Part shown: one piece after another, positions 25,970 to 37,674 of the stretch
Numbering within the stretch: the first letter of the stretch is position 1
Layout of the letters: the number at the start of each line of letters is the position of its first letter
Notes under the pieces: model-generated
Seen by the model: only the letters and a program-made list of their open reading frames with translations
Told to the model about the DNA's origin: nothing
The model's database searches: none
Position numbers and translations under genes: made by a program
DNA from: Mariannaea sp. PMI_226
Lineage: Eukaryota; Ascomycota; Sordariomycetes; Hypocreales; Nectriaceae
Length of the DNA stretch: 64,000 nt
Direction: 5' to 3'
Assembly (NCBI GenBank): GCA_024336345.1
Contig: JANFOG010000012.1
Span: forward strand, 62,001 to 126,000

Positions 25970-27043
25970 TTAGTGAGCGGATTGGATCACACCGAAGCGC
26001 TCCTCCTCTATTCTTCTCACAATATCTCTATCGCGAGCAGTCCGGGGATCAGCATCAATGCCCAAGATGGAGGAGATGCGAGTCTTGTCCTGACCCTTGC
26101 TCTGGTATTGCTCCTTCTCGCTGCTGCCAGGGCTTGAGATAGGGGTGATGGGAGTGGTAGCTGCTGTCTGGCTGCAACACATTCCCGTCTTCCAGGCTTG
26201 CTCGAGGGTGGTTGGTGACACACTAGGGCCATACTCATTGGCAATAGCTGTCCAGAAGGAATTGCGGTGCACAGCATAGATAGAGTGTAGACGGGAAAGA
26301 TCAACATGAGAAGCGTTGTGGGCGGGTATGCTCAATGGAGGAAGAGCAGAGCAATCGAGACGCAGAGGAGGTGTGGTTCGGTGCTGAGCATGAGGACCAC
26401 GGTGAAAAGGAGCTTGGGGATGGATTGGGGCGTGGTTTTCAGTTGATGGGGGAGCGAACGATTGTGGGGAGGCGGCGTGAGGGGGGAAAGCCATTGAAGG
26501 CTTCGGGAGTATGGCAGGCAGTCGAGGAACCTCGTCAGATGCCATGATGCTGGGGAGCTGGATGTAGCTAACGTTATTTGAAGGCTGAGGACTGTAGCTA
26601 CCCGAGCTGCCCGGCGGTGATGCTGAGCGAGACACATTTTCGCTTGACGGGCTGGGAGCTCGAAGAGCTGTGGCAGAAAGATCATTGGTTCCAACAGATG
26701 AGCATGAAGCAGCACGTTTGCGCCGGTTGCTTCCGTGAGAGAGCTGGTGGTAATGAAGACGACATGCCAACTCCGTCTTCTTGAGGTGTGCTGCAATATA
26801 TTTGTATGGCATTTTTTGTAGTCGAGTCTGAAGTAGATATTGTTCCTAGATATGGCTTGTTAGTTTGCCGTCTTCTACATCATGAGAAGGTATGCTTCGA
26901 CTTGCCTCGTCTTCGCTCCAAGCACGACCACCACCCGTTGATGAAGCTTTTCTCATTTTGGTGATGCCATAGTCATGGCGATCCATGACATCCCGTGTGG
27001 GCATGAAAGGCGTTGGGGCCTGGCCCGTTGGTCTACAAGACAT
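25970..27043 (-). CDS. Myb/SANT-like DNA-binding domain protein
   Basis: This is a 337-residue putative nuclear regulator. Minus-strand exons 26906-27043 and 25970-26845 join in frame across a GC-AG intron (donor GCAAGT, branch-point-like CTAAC near the acceptor). The splice completes one Myb-like repeat at about residues 40-83. The first tryptophan is in RAWSEDE, the middle helix is YKYIAAHLKKTELACR, and the last helix is LHYHQLSH. Instead of three evenly spaced tryptophans it has W, Y and H/L positions, as in many SANT variants. The remainder is a Ser/Pro/His-rich, probably disordered region. A C-terminal helix (TARDRDIVRRIEEERFG) looks like a second conserved element. The target genes are unknown. 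Upstream lies a 10.6-kb gene-free space shared with another Myb gene. Confidence 0.8.
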
Positions 27044-28886
27044 TTTTTTGTCCGAGTTCGGTGTCTGTAGTAAAAGAAAGAGGGGATCCTTGTTCCTCTA
27101 AAGGAGGATGCAATTGGGTATCACTGAACGTTGTTTGGAAACTTGGCGAAGAATCGCTGGGGATTCCTAAGAAGAGAAAGGATTGGCCGTATATTGTGCA
27201 AAATCGTTTGATAAAGGCCAGGCGGGTACTGCTAGCCCGCGGGAAGAATCGAAAATCGTCGGGCGAGGGAAAGGCGATTTGATTGCCAATGGATGGTTAC
27301 AAAAAAGTAAATTAGGCCGGTGAATCTTGCTTGTTTGTTCCAGCGAGGTTGAAGCTCGAAAACTAGAAGATGCCGGGCAAATCCAAAAAAGTGATCTTCT
27401 CTCACTAAATTAGGTCCTAGAAGAGAGTATGTTCCGCGGTGAGAGTGGCGTTCTGAAGGCCGGAAGAATGTATATATATGTAGTTGAGAAAAATGGTAGC
27501 AAAAGAAGGATCAAGTCCTTTTGATGATGATTCGAATGAGCGTCAGCATCCAAGCCAGTTGGGTTCCGTGGTCCGATGTTTGGACAATGAGTGTCAGAGC
27601 GCAGCAAGGCTGCGAGTAATTCAGAAGAGAAAAGAACTCGATATGCGAAAGAAAAAGGTGGGAAGGAACGCAACAGCGTTCTCCTAAGAAAAGACTGGGG
27701 AAGAGAAGGGAAAGAAAACGCGGTGAAGTGATAGGAATGACATGGAGAGGAGAAGAAGAGAAGAACGGAAGAAGAGGAGGAGGTGAGGAGACGAGAGGGA
27801 GTAAATAGGTAGATTACGGGAGGGGCAGCTGTCAATAAACTCGGTGTTGGGTGTAAAGCATAAAGCACGAAGTAACCCTTTGTCGTACCTGATTAATTCC
27901 ATCGCACCTTCGGTTGGAACTAGCTAACCCTCCCACGTCGTCCATCGCTGGAGATACCCGGCTTAGTGGACGACCTACTGTAAGGTACCCTACTGGGGGT
28001 GTGGGTGGTCGATGTTAAGGTGCGGTACCTTAGGTTAGTGTTAGTGGTGGGGTCTGTGGCCCGGTGGTCATTGACGGCCCCTCGACGGCCCCCAGCCTCG
28101 ATGGCCTCGGGCTTCACTGACGACGGCCTCGAGCTAGGACCCCCCGCCCCAGAATGTAGATTGCTTGCAACGGCCACGGCGGTGATGATGGATCCAGGCC
28201 ATGCATGTTGCATGTTCGGGTCCATGCGCCGCTAGGGACCGGGGCACGAGGCCAAGGAGGAGTTCCCCCCTGTACGAGTGAAAGGTACGTGCTGTACTAT
28301 GTATGGTACGTGCTATACTATGGTACAGGGCCCCCCCAAAGCGGCTGTCCCTGGTGCCGAAAGACGAGACGAACGACGCTAAACCGTCGACGACGTACTT
28401 GGAACAAAACCTGTGACGAAGGTGAGAGATGTGAATCACAAGCGTCCTGTTTTGCTTCACTTGATGTGTTTTGCTCCCTTTGCCACGTTCCGTTCCGTTC
28501 TGTTCCGTCTTGGACGCACTCCGTTTTTGTTCCAACTTTGTTCATCAAACGTCTCATGACGTCCCCCCTTCTGACATGCAAAACACATTGCGCGCAAAGT
28601 AGTTAACCACCTTGCCTAGGTACCTACTCATGACAGGTTACCTACTGAAAGGTACTGTATGTACACTCTCTTCTTCTCATCCTCTCGGTTCGCCATTTGC
28701 CGCCGCTGCCACCGCACGAACAATTTACTTCGCTTAATCAGTTACCCCTCCTTCAGTTACAGGAATGGTGCGGGCACTCCTCAGGTCAGCCTCCGCCTCG
28801 AATTCCCAAAGATTCTCTCTCTGATCAACAAAGTCAATTATCTATTTTATCTTTCCGAAAATTATCCACAATCACGGAATTAATAT

Positions 28887-29010
28887 TGTGTGTATGTGTA
28901 TACATGTGTGTATATGTGTGGGTGGATGTGTATGTGTGGATGTGTATGTGTGTGTGTGTATGTGTGTGTGTGTATGTGCGTGTTTTTATGTATGTATATA
29001 TATCTATATG
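28887..29010. repeat. GT/GTAT microsatellite
   Basis: About 120 bp made almost only of TGTG, TATG and TGGATG units on the plus strand, ending in a TATA-type run. Confidence 0.9.
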
Positions 29011-31795
29011 TTGTGATAGGTCAGATTTTCCAACATTGCATCTCTCTTGTTGCCATCCATCTGAGAAATAAAGGCGCAATGATGCTATCACCTCCAATTT
29101 CAACATCACCAGCTCAATATTAATTACAATCAATACCCGCACATCTTCTCAGCTTCGTACACCTGCATGTATCAAAACAGGCAGTCAGAGAGGGATAATA
29201 ATTAAAGACACGTGAAGGGGGGGGAGGCAAACGCCACCAAAACAACTTGTAGGGTCCAGAATGTCTAGCGACACGACGAACACGGAGGAGCTCGTTTAAC
29301 CTGGTTGGAAACGATCCTGGGAAACGGTCACCACCGTAGTAGCGTAGCCTCAATCAAAGTTTCGTCCGGATTAGATCTTAGGGCATTTGAACCCCTGGAA
29401 ATTTTGTCAATCCTCCATGCCCCAGAACTATCCATGGGCTGTTGAAGCAGTCGATACAGAAATAAGGAACCGGCCTGTGCGGCAAGGCTTTTGCATGGTA
29501 TGCCTTGGCGTCCGATCTTCCTCCCTCTTCTTCTTCTTTCGCTTCAGGGAGTGGGATGGGAAGGGGCCAACTCGGGCGTCTTCAAAGGCCCTTGTCATTA
29601 TTTCGTGGTGACAATTGTTGTTGTCGTCTGCTTGTCATTGTTAGCCCCCTGGTCTATCCGTCTCCTCCTTACTACAGTACATTCAGTACTAGGTACCGCT
29701 GGGCGGCGGGGTTGCACCGACATCAGCTTCAGGTTGCTTGCTACGATCAAGGGGCATTCATTGGCCGAGTCATTCACTTTGGTCAAGATGCTCCTGCCTA
29801 TTGCTCCGATACCGAGCTAGCTGTACTTTGCACTTATAATCCCACAACCGTTATGTTCCCTCAATCGATGTGCCCGGTTCTGGGTATGTTTCGTATTGGC
29901 CACTTAGTGGCTTCAGTGAAGCACAATACGCACTGTAAACAGGCACTGCTGATGATACTACATCCCGTCTTTCACTAGTTGAGCACATATGTACCTAGCA
30001 TAATTTTGTCACTTATACAACAAAAAGAATCTATCTGCGTCGCATTTAGTATGCCTTAGCCTGCCTCGACCGCAGATCTGCATCTCGCCTTCGCAAGCTC
30101 ACGCGCACCTGGTACCAACTACGTAAGGTAAGTCAGTCCTAAGCGTCTTCGCTTGTTCACCATAGCAAACCATGACAAGATAGGAACAAGCAGCCCCTCA
30201 TTATTTAGAGTGGCTCTATGGAAACGGGGGAATCCTCTGCTCTTTTTCCAGTGCCGTTTCTCTTCGTACTTGTCAACACTTACGTCTCCCCTATCCGTGG
30301 GACAGCTGTCTTCCTGTGATAGGCCGGCCGAGATATCTCTCGTCCAGGATACACAAATCCATAATACGCTTCATTATATCCATCGGGAGCGAAAACATGT
30401 AACACGTCAGAAAGCAAGTCAGATTGACAGGTCTAACTTTGTGAATTGAAGCCCAGCGGGAAGAATGTTCTTCTTTAGAAATATGTGTGGGCACAGCCTC
30501 ATCCAAATTTCTTATCTCACGCCTCCATTAAGCCCTATGTGATTAGTACTCTTGCAATTGCCTCTTTTGTGTTTAAATCCAGTACCACCTACGAGGATTC
30601 TCTGCTTCATCAGCCTTACACACACAGACTATAAAAAAAAGAAAAAAGAAAAAAAAGGCAACTTATTATCAGCTAGTCTACTTCGTACAATCAAGCCTCT
30701 GGGCTAGAACCAGTCCGTTCAACAAACTTGCAAGGAACCTGCAAACAAAAGAGACAATCGTCCCCCCACCCCCCAACTCCCTTTCAAAACGCTAATTACC
30801 GTCTTTTAATCTGTGCTTTGTACGGCGTGGTACTGTAGTCATTCCAAATCAAGCGCCCCAGTATCAGGGATCCCTTGAAACCCGCTAGTGCGCTGGCGTA
30901 ATTTCATGTAAGTATCAGGGTCGGAGACAAGGTCCAAACAGGCCCGTTCACCACCCTACTAGAGTTGTGATTGGTGGGATTCGAAAGCTTTCTGTCCTCA
31001 AATTCTCACCAAAGCTTCATGTAATTACTCTAACTGCACGAATATAACCGATATGTCACTGTGGACGTGCAGAAGGGCCCGATCTACTATCTACTTACAA
31101 ATGGTCTTTTGTCGTCAGGAAACACAAAGGAAACAATTGATATTCAACATGCATCTGTGGCTTTTCTCCTGTTACACCACATCGAGGAAAAACTCGAGCT
31201 GGAGGTCAAGACAGATCAAAGAGAACGTCGCGATAAAAAAATTTAAGAATTAAAATATAGATATATATAAAAAAAGTGCCTCTCCAAAACAGTCCATATC
31301 TTTCATCGAGATTTTGATTAATTGTACATACTACTAGTACCAATGGATTCAATTACTCATCACGCCATGAAAATTTTGTTGGTGCCCCCATCCCCTGCCA
31401 TCCCCAAGAAATGATGCTGTCCCAGGTTGATTAAACCTCGGCAGCTTTTGTGCAGGAAACAAACAAAATGACTACCATCCATCAGCTCAACGTAATTCAG
31501 ATTTGAAGGGCTCCGTTGGTAGTTTTCCAGCTTGGACTCCGCCCCATTCAATTGACTAGGTGGACTAAACCTCCCTTCTTCAACTGCTCACTCCTCTAAT
31601 CCACGTTCGGTTCTGTTGACCGGCGGCGCTGGAACGTGGTGCCCCCGTGTTTCTTCATTTCATGTTCATCTTTCCCCGATACGGATCTTGTGTGGAAAGC
31701 CATCACGACGAGGATCAAGAACGCTGCCACACGCCCAGAATTTCCCAAGCGATCATCTAACCATAATTGTTTTCTTTCTTCGGCAGCGGCCGGCT

Positions 31796-32294
31796 CTACA
31801 CTTTGCCGCCAATGTCAAGTGAAAGGGGTATATTAGTGTGCTCAGGCCATGCATAGGCTGCATACCCCATCTGCCAGAGCCAGTCTGGAAGGTCTACTAT
31901 GTACGTCGAAGTTCGAAACACCTTGAAAGGTAGCCACCCACCTCCGTACCCAGCAAACGGAACCCCTAGTTGCGTAAAGAGGTCCGCGGAGCATCCCTCA
32001 TCCGAAGAACTGACGGAGGTGAACTTCAAACTGGCTGTCACCAAACCCCGCATGCAATCACGGTCAAGGGGGTGTGAAGCCGGATCGATCTGGGCCGGTA
32101 ACACTCTGAAGCATCTTTTCAAACAGGTTCCAGTTATTCAGGGATCTGCTAATAAGCTTGTTTACCAAACATGATCTGAAGCTGTTCCGATTCCAGATGC
32201 TGACGGTGTGACAACCGTCATTCGTAAAGCAGCCGGCTGGAGCACTTCGGTAAGCGTCCAAACCATTGTTTCTGTGAGGTTGACGACATGTCAT
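31796..32294 (-). pseudogene. Possible decayed coding stretch, unidentified
   Basis: Two overlapping minus-strand frames (about 32064-32294 and 31796-32122) both have protein-like composition. They contain segments such as NNWNLFEKMLQSVTG and LPDWLWQMGYAAYAWPE, but lie in different phases. This would fit one old exon with a frameshift. I do not recognise the family, and neither part has a domain I can name. It may also be chance. The frames are left as they are. Confidence 0.25.
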
Positions 32295-32823
32295 CCACTG
32301 TCAAAACTGGAACCCTTTGATACAATTACCACCCTTTGATACGGGTGGTCATGCTCTCTTTCCTGGGTTTTGACCTCAGTTTTATTCTTGGTTGGTCAGT
32401 CTTAGGTCGGTTCCAGTTTATTATTCACGTCTCGGCATCGTTAGACGTGAAGCCATTCCCATCTGGTAGTAGTATAGCAAAGCTCTGTCCTTGTCAATGC
32501 AAGCACGTCACATACGCGGAGTAAATACTGTTTAGTGGGATTCAGATACATAGTAATTATCTTGATCACGGGGTGGGTGGTTGAGTTAGAATGTTACGGT
32601 GGTATCTCATGCCTTGGCGTCCAGGGGGCGCCTAGATCCTTCCAGCCTTGACAACATTCATTCACATCCGAGATGCCCAGTGGTTTCAGGAGCCCAATAC
32701 TACGATGCCACCTCGCTTTTGAGATCTTAATGAGCCTTCTTAAGCTCTAGGACCGAATCCATGTTCGTTCTATGCGGTCCCCACTTGCACCGTCGTCGGC
32801 ATTGAGCAGGCTCATTACCATAA

Positions 32824-33191
32824 TTACAGTTCACTTGGCCGCCCAACGAATTCACGAGCATGCCGTACGTGATATATCATATTTCCGGCATCTTGAGTCG
32901 CAAAGACACTTTGGTGAGGTGGATTCATCTGCTGTGCATATTGTTGAAACAACACCTTCTTGACACTCCCCACTTGATAGCGAAACTTAACAGAGTCAAG
33001 TATTGGGTGGGGCTGTGGGGGAACAAGACGGTATGCCACTGATCAACAGTGGCTATCTGTTCTCCCAAGATTCTAGATAACCCCATTTCCTTTTTCTCTG
33101 TATATTCTGGATTCTTAAGTTCTTCTTCGATCCAGTCGTCACCATCAAGATTTGTAAAGTGAACAGAACCCGGAGGGACCCGGAGGAGCAT
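32824..33191 (-). pseudogene. Possible decayed coding stretch, unidentified
   Basis: The minus-strand frame starting at the ATG at 33191 reads like coding sequence (for example NLDGDDWIEEELKNPEY and LSRILGEQIATVDQWH). It ends early, while an overlapping frame (32824-33039) continues with protein-like text. This is compatible with a frameshifted or poorly resolved spliced gene. No family is recognised. It may belong to the same relic as the stretch at 31796-32294. Confidence 0.25.
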
Positions 33192-34842
33192 CGGAAGGTG
33201 TTGTATTTTATCCTGTCTGTTGGTTATTATTGATATGCACTTGAACCAATGCGTGCAGTTTCAAAAGTAGGGTACTTTGGTTGATGCTTCGCCATGACGA
33301 GGAGCCAGAGAGTGTGAACATCTCAATGCCATATCTTTGAGTAAATTAGCATGCTTCTAGCCATTCGCTCTTCAGTCAACTGCTCTCTTTCCATGTTACC
33401 ACGCCCTTCTCGTCGGTGGACCACGTTCGTGCGTCAATTGGCGCAATATCAGAGTAGCTTTAAAAACATGTCTCACTCTCTCTAGTCGTGCATTTTGCCA
33501 ATAGGAAATAAGAAAATGGCACTACCCTAAAGCTGGACGTTGACGGGAAGTGCCTGCTCCAAGGAGTATCAAGCTTTCTCGACAGGGCAGTCGACTTCTG
33601 ATTCCACAGAACACAGTGATTAAGTTATTGTTTGTGTTACAAGTCGTCTAGTATGCGCCTGATCAGGATTTATTTTCCGGCAAAAAGGTTGATGGAGCTA
33701 CCGGACGATAATGCAGTGTGGCCAGACACTATTAACTGGGACAATCCAAGCCTTGTGCAAGCCCGTGTCCTGGAATCTCAACCGATGATTTGATGCGTCA
33801 ATCGGCGACGCCTGACAGGGCGATGCTCGCTCTGGAGCCCACTTTGATGGTGAGGAGGGGATTGAGGCATCGCATAAAATAGGAAAGCAACGTCAGTGGT
33901 ACACAGAGTCGAAGTAACGATATTAGCTCATCCGAGGTGACCACGTTCGTTGGCAGTGTACTTATTGCATGAAGTATGTACTCCGTACTTCCAGTGTGGA
34001 GCATTTGATATGTCCATGGTCGTGGCTCTGATCCTGCCCCGTTTTGAGGCGCTTGTACCTCGAGATAAAGTATAGTACAAAGAAAGCCATGGCGTGGACT
34101 AGATCGACGAAACATTTCAAGGGGAGTTAGGAACGAAATGACCTAGTGGAAACTACTCGTAGGATGTTTCGTGATGATGTAAGGTGAGTGAACGCTTATT
34201 CTCAACTTCAGCGGGGACCGGCGAACACTTGCTTCGTTCATTGTCCGATCAGCCACAGGAGAACGTCTCCGCGAGTCCTGGAAGGGTCACGGACAAGTTA
34301 ACCCATTAGAAAAAAGGACGACCATCTCGAATAGCACCTGGTGAATTTGCACTGGTAAAAGACGTGCCAGGGAATCTACTGGGTCATGGCGGCAGCGCTG
34401 ATCTGCAACGAGACGCGTAGAGACACTGCCCATCGCCTCGACGCGATCACAACGAACACTGCCCAAGATCAAGTGATGTAGTATCATTCATATGACCAGT
34501 TACATGTATTTTCACTCATACACTCGAATCATACTGACGGAGGAAGTTCCTCAGCCTTCCGCCTCGGTGCGGGACACCTCTGGCCACCGACACGGTTGAC
34601 GTCGTGTGTGCCTGCACACCTTTTTTACGCCAACCGTCTCCTCGACCCTCAAATCCAGGACTGGAGCGAGGCTTTCGTTGGGATCGGATGTCAACCAGAG
34701 CTTCGCAACAACGAATATTCACTATCAAGGTCAATTGGACTGACGAGCTCGGATGATTCCTCATGACTTCAATACCACGAACAGTCACTTTTCGCGACCA
34801 TCAGATGCTTTCCCACCTGATAGTACCATCCGAACGTACCGT

Positions 34843-34858
34843 AGGTACCGCGGTACCT
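34843..34858. repeat. Perfect 16-bp palindrome
   Basis: AGGTACCGCGGTACCT reads the same on both strands. It shares the GGTACC core with the longer palindrome at 9532-9551. Confidence 0.85.
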
Positions 34859-37674
34859 CTTGTCATGGCTCGATGTGGGCATGAGAGACGTACCTTGGGA
34901 GCTGGACAAGCCACAAGGTGACTTGAGTGCACTATCAAAAAACCTGAATTTTCAGCTGCAGATGGCTTCTGCAAGAAGTATAGACACCGTAGTCTCCAGG
35001 TACTGTTGGAGATGAGAGGCAGCTTCGGTACTTACTCATATCTCACCTAATGCCCGCGTGTCATTTTTCAAGTGCAGAATTCCCTCGAGGACCGTGCGCC
35101 CGGCAGGCACCAAGGCATCGAGAACAGGGGATTTGTACGTATTATTAGCACTGTCTTTTTAAGTTGCAATCAGCAGGGGACGTATAGTAACCAAGCCATA
35201 ATATGTACTGTATGCGACCCATATTTCATTCAAATCCCCATAAAACTGACTCCACCTTTCCACGGCTACACAAGGGTACACGCTTGTGGCCTGAAATCTT
35301 TCTCTCTCATCCCCATTTCTCCTCCCCCCTTCACCCCAAACAACTCACCAGCACGCAGCTTAACCCAGTGCCAGTCCAAAACATCTACCAGCAACCGACC
35401 ACCTTTTCCACTACCGGGTCCCAGCGACTTCACCCCAGGTCCTGCCCACACCCAAGTGAGTTACTTTGTTCCCAAGTACCGTTTATCGTCACCTCAAGTT
35501 ACTTCCTGTTCCCAAATCCCCGGTGCAGTAGCCTCATTCTCCATTTCTGCTCGTTACCTCTGTGACCACTTGGTTTTCCCGGTGTGCTTTGAGAACACAC
35601 TGGACGACACGCTCTTCCCCAGATACTGGATTGGGGATCCACCGCCCCTGGCTCGTGGGCTTCCTCAACGCAGCTCGTTGCGCATGCGCATTAGGCCGGG
35701 ACTGGATGGGAAACACCTCAGATCCACGATCCAGAAACGCGTCTCTTCATGGGATACTTCCCGCCGCCGATGCTGCTTGTCCTTCTGTCGCTACACTGTT
35801 GCACCTCTAGCACTAGTAGCATTCCCCCCCTTCCCTCCGCGCTTTGCCACCATCATAAGGAACTCCCTGTGGCCATAACTCTCTCAACTTTCTGACTCTC
35901 AGAACAGCAACAGTCACAAGTCACAGAAGGCTGACAAACTGGCTTGATTCCTAGCCGATTGCTTCCGGCAATTGCCCCTTCTCTGCCTTGGAAAAAAGGT
36001 GCCAGTCTTTCGCAACCTAGCTGTCACTTGACAGCTTATTCCTATCGCCCGCCTCCGCACCCATCATCTATACATCATTATCTGTCCGGCTTGTATGCTT
36101 TGAGCTACAATTCGTCAAACACATCCACTTCACACCCACCCATTCCCTGGTCACTCGCCGTGCGCACGGCACTCCCCACTTCAATCCTAGATCGGCAATC
36201 AATATTCTCCCTCGGGCTTCTTGTTGCGCGTCGTGTCATCGTCGCCCTCCCATTCTTTGTACCTAAGGTAAGCAATGTCTTCATCTCCCACTCTTCTGGC
36301 CCAGCGCAAGCCACACACACACATACTCGTTGCCACCACTCTAAACTATCCTCGGCACCTTGCACACACTCCGCCATTTTACCCACTCCCCTCTTCAACG
36401 CTGCCTTGTTGCCCTGAGCACCAGCCAAGTCAACGCACAAGCCATTTCTTCGCCCATTCCACCTTGATCCCCAGCCCCAGCAGGGACCCTCACCCAAGTT
36501 TTGCCTCAGCTCCCCCAGCCTCCCAATAAGTCAAGACCTGACCCCCTAACCCATCCATCCTATCACACTGAAGTCGGTCGTTGCGGCAGCGCGACATCAC
36601 ACTACCTTATTCGTCAAGACGCAATGTATGCATCGCAACGCGCAACGCGACAACACTACCTAGCCAAAAACACCACCTCCTTGGCCAGAAGTTGACCTGA
36701 TTCTCCCGCATCAATAGTACCGTACCGTCATTGCCCAGCACAGCCAACTCAATACGACCACAAAAAACGACACGGGCTCCGCTCTGGCCGGACCACCATT
36801 ACACCAGCGCCAGCACAACAGCAGGCTAACCCCCTCGGCTTCGTACCGCGAAAGATACCTTGCCCCGTTCCATCCACCAAAAATTCATTCGCCCAGCCCA
36901 CCCCCCTCCCCTCAACTCCGGTTCGACTACGTACTCACTTCACTTCCCTAGCCCCCTTCCAGACTCTCAAATACCCAGACACACACTCACGCCGCCAGGC
37001 CACGCTCGTGTATCTGTCTTGTCCCTAGCATCCACAGCTTGGGCGTGCGTTACTTGCCCTGGTAGTTTTTTCTCCCTCTTTCTCGAGGTCCTCTCCCCAT
37101 CAGAAGTGTCTTATGCAACTCTGACCTCAAGTTACATTGCCCGTAAGTATTGCAATTCTCATATTGTTTGCTTCGCATCGTTCTTTTCTTATTATTGTCC
37201 GCGTTGTTTCGATCTCGCGCCCGGAGGCTCGCGTCCGCGCATCGTCGCCTCCTTTGTTGCTCAACAACAAAGCTCGTGAACCCCATACATCGTACGCGGC
37301 CGCGAGCCTCTTCTATTTTTCATTTCGCCGTCGCTCGCTCCTACGGTGTCGCCCATCAAAACGTTTGGTTGCCTGCTTGAGCAAATGACAGCTGGCGTCG
37401 CGCTGTTTGTTTCTCATCGCAACACAAGGACGACTAAAACCTGAAATCACGACCCTGGTCGCGTCGACATTCGCCTTGCCAGCCCGCGTTTCTGCAGACC
37501 CACGCCTGCAGGTTGACGGCTGGTCGTCGTTTTCCAAGGTCACGGTCACTCCTTCACATTCACCACTCTCACTGTCGACCTGGCAATCTAGACTCTCCAT
37601 CCCGGCTCACTTCTTTCACTCATTGTGCAAGCCTTTGATTGCTGACTTTTTTTTTTCTCTTCCATCTTCAGAAC

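Larger units (their letters stand above)
27044..37674. other. 10.6-kb region without a convincing gene, between two divergent Myb genes
   Basis: Reading frames here are short and mostly lack coding character. The right 2 to 2.5 kb (about 35200-37670) is strongly C/T-rich on the plus strand, like a long leader or promoter of the downstream Myb gene. The left 1 kb is purine-rich on plus, a leader of the minus-strand Myb gene. Between them are a GT/GTAT microsatellite (28887-29010), palindromes such as 34843-34858, and two minus-strand stretches that look like decayed coding sequence (31796-32294, 32824-33191). Confidence 0.6.

Noticed and set aside
28205..28606. Open frames of 130 or more codons on both strands
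   Set aside because: Both frames overlap extensively, carry no motif and have irregular composition. They are probably chance frames in GC-rich intergenic DNA.
33798..34788. Several minus-strand frames of 66-105 codons
   Set aside because: No recognisable family, no consistent splice sites and no shared phase. They could be remnants but cannot be supported.
35072..35878. 268-codon open frame on the plus strand
   Set aside because: It lies in a C/T-rich leader-like tract, has Ser/Pro/Thr/Phe-rich chance composition and no domain. Neighbouring frames of similar length in the same tract look the same.
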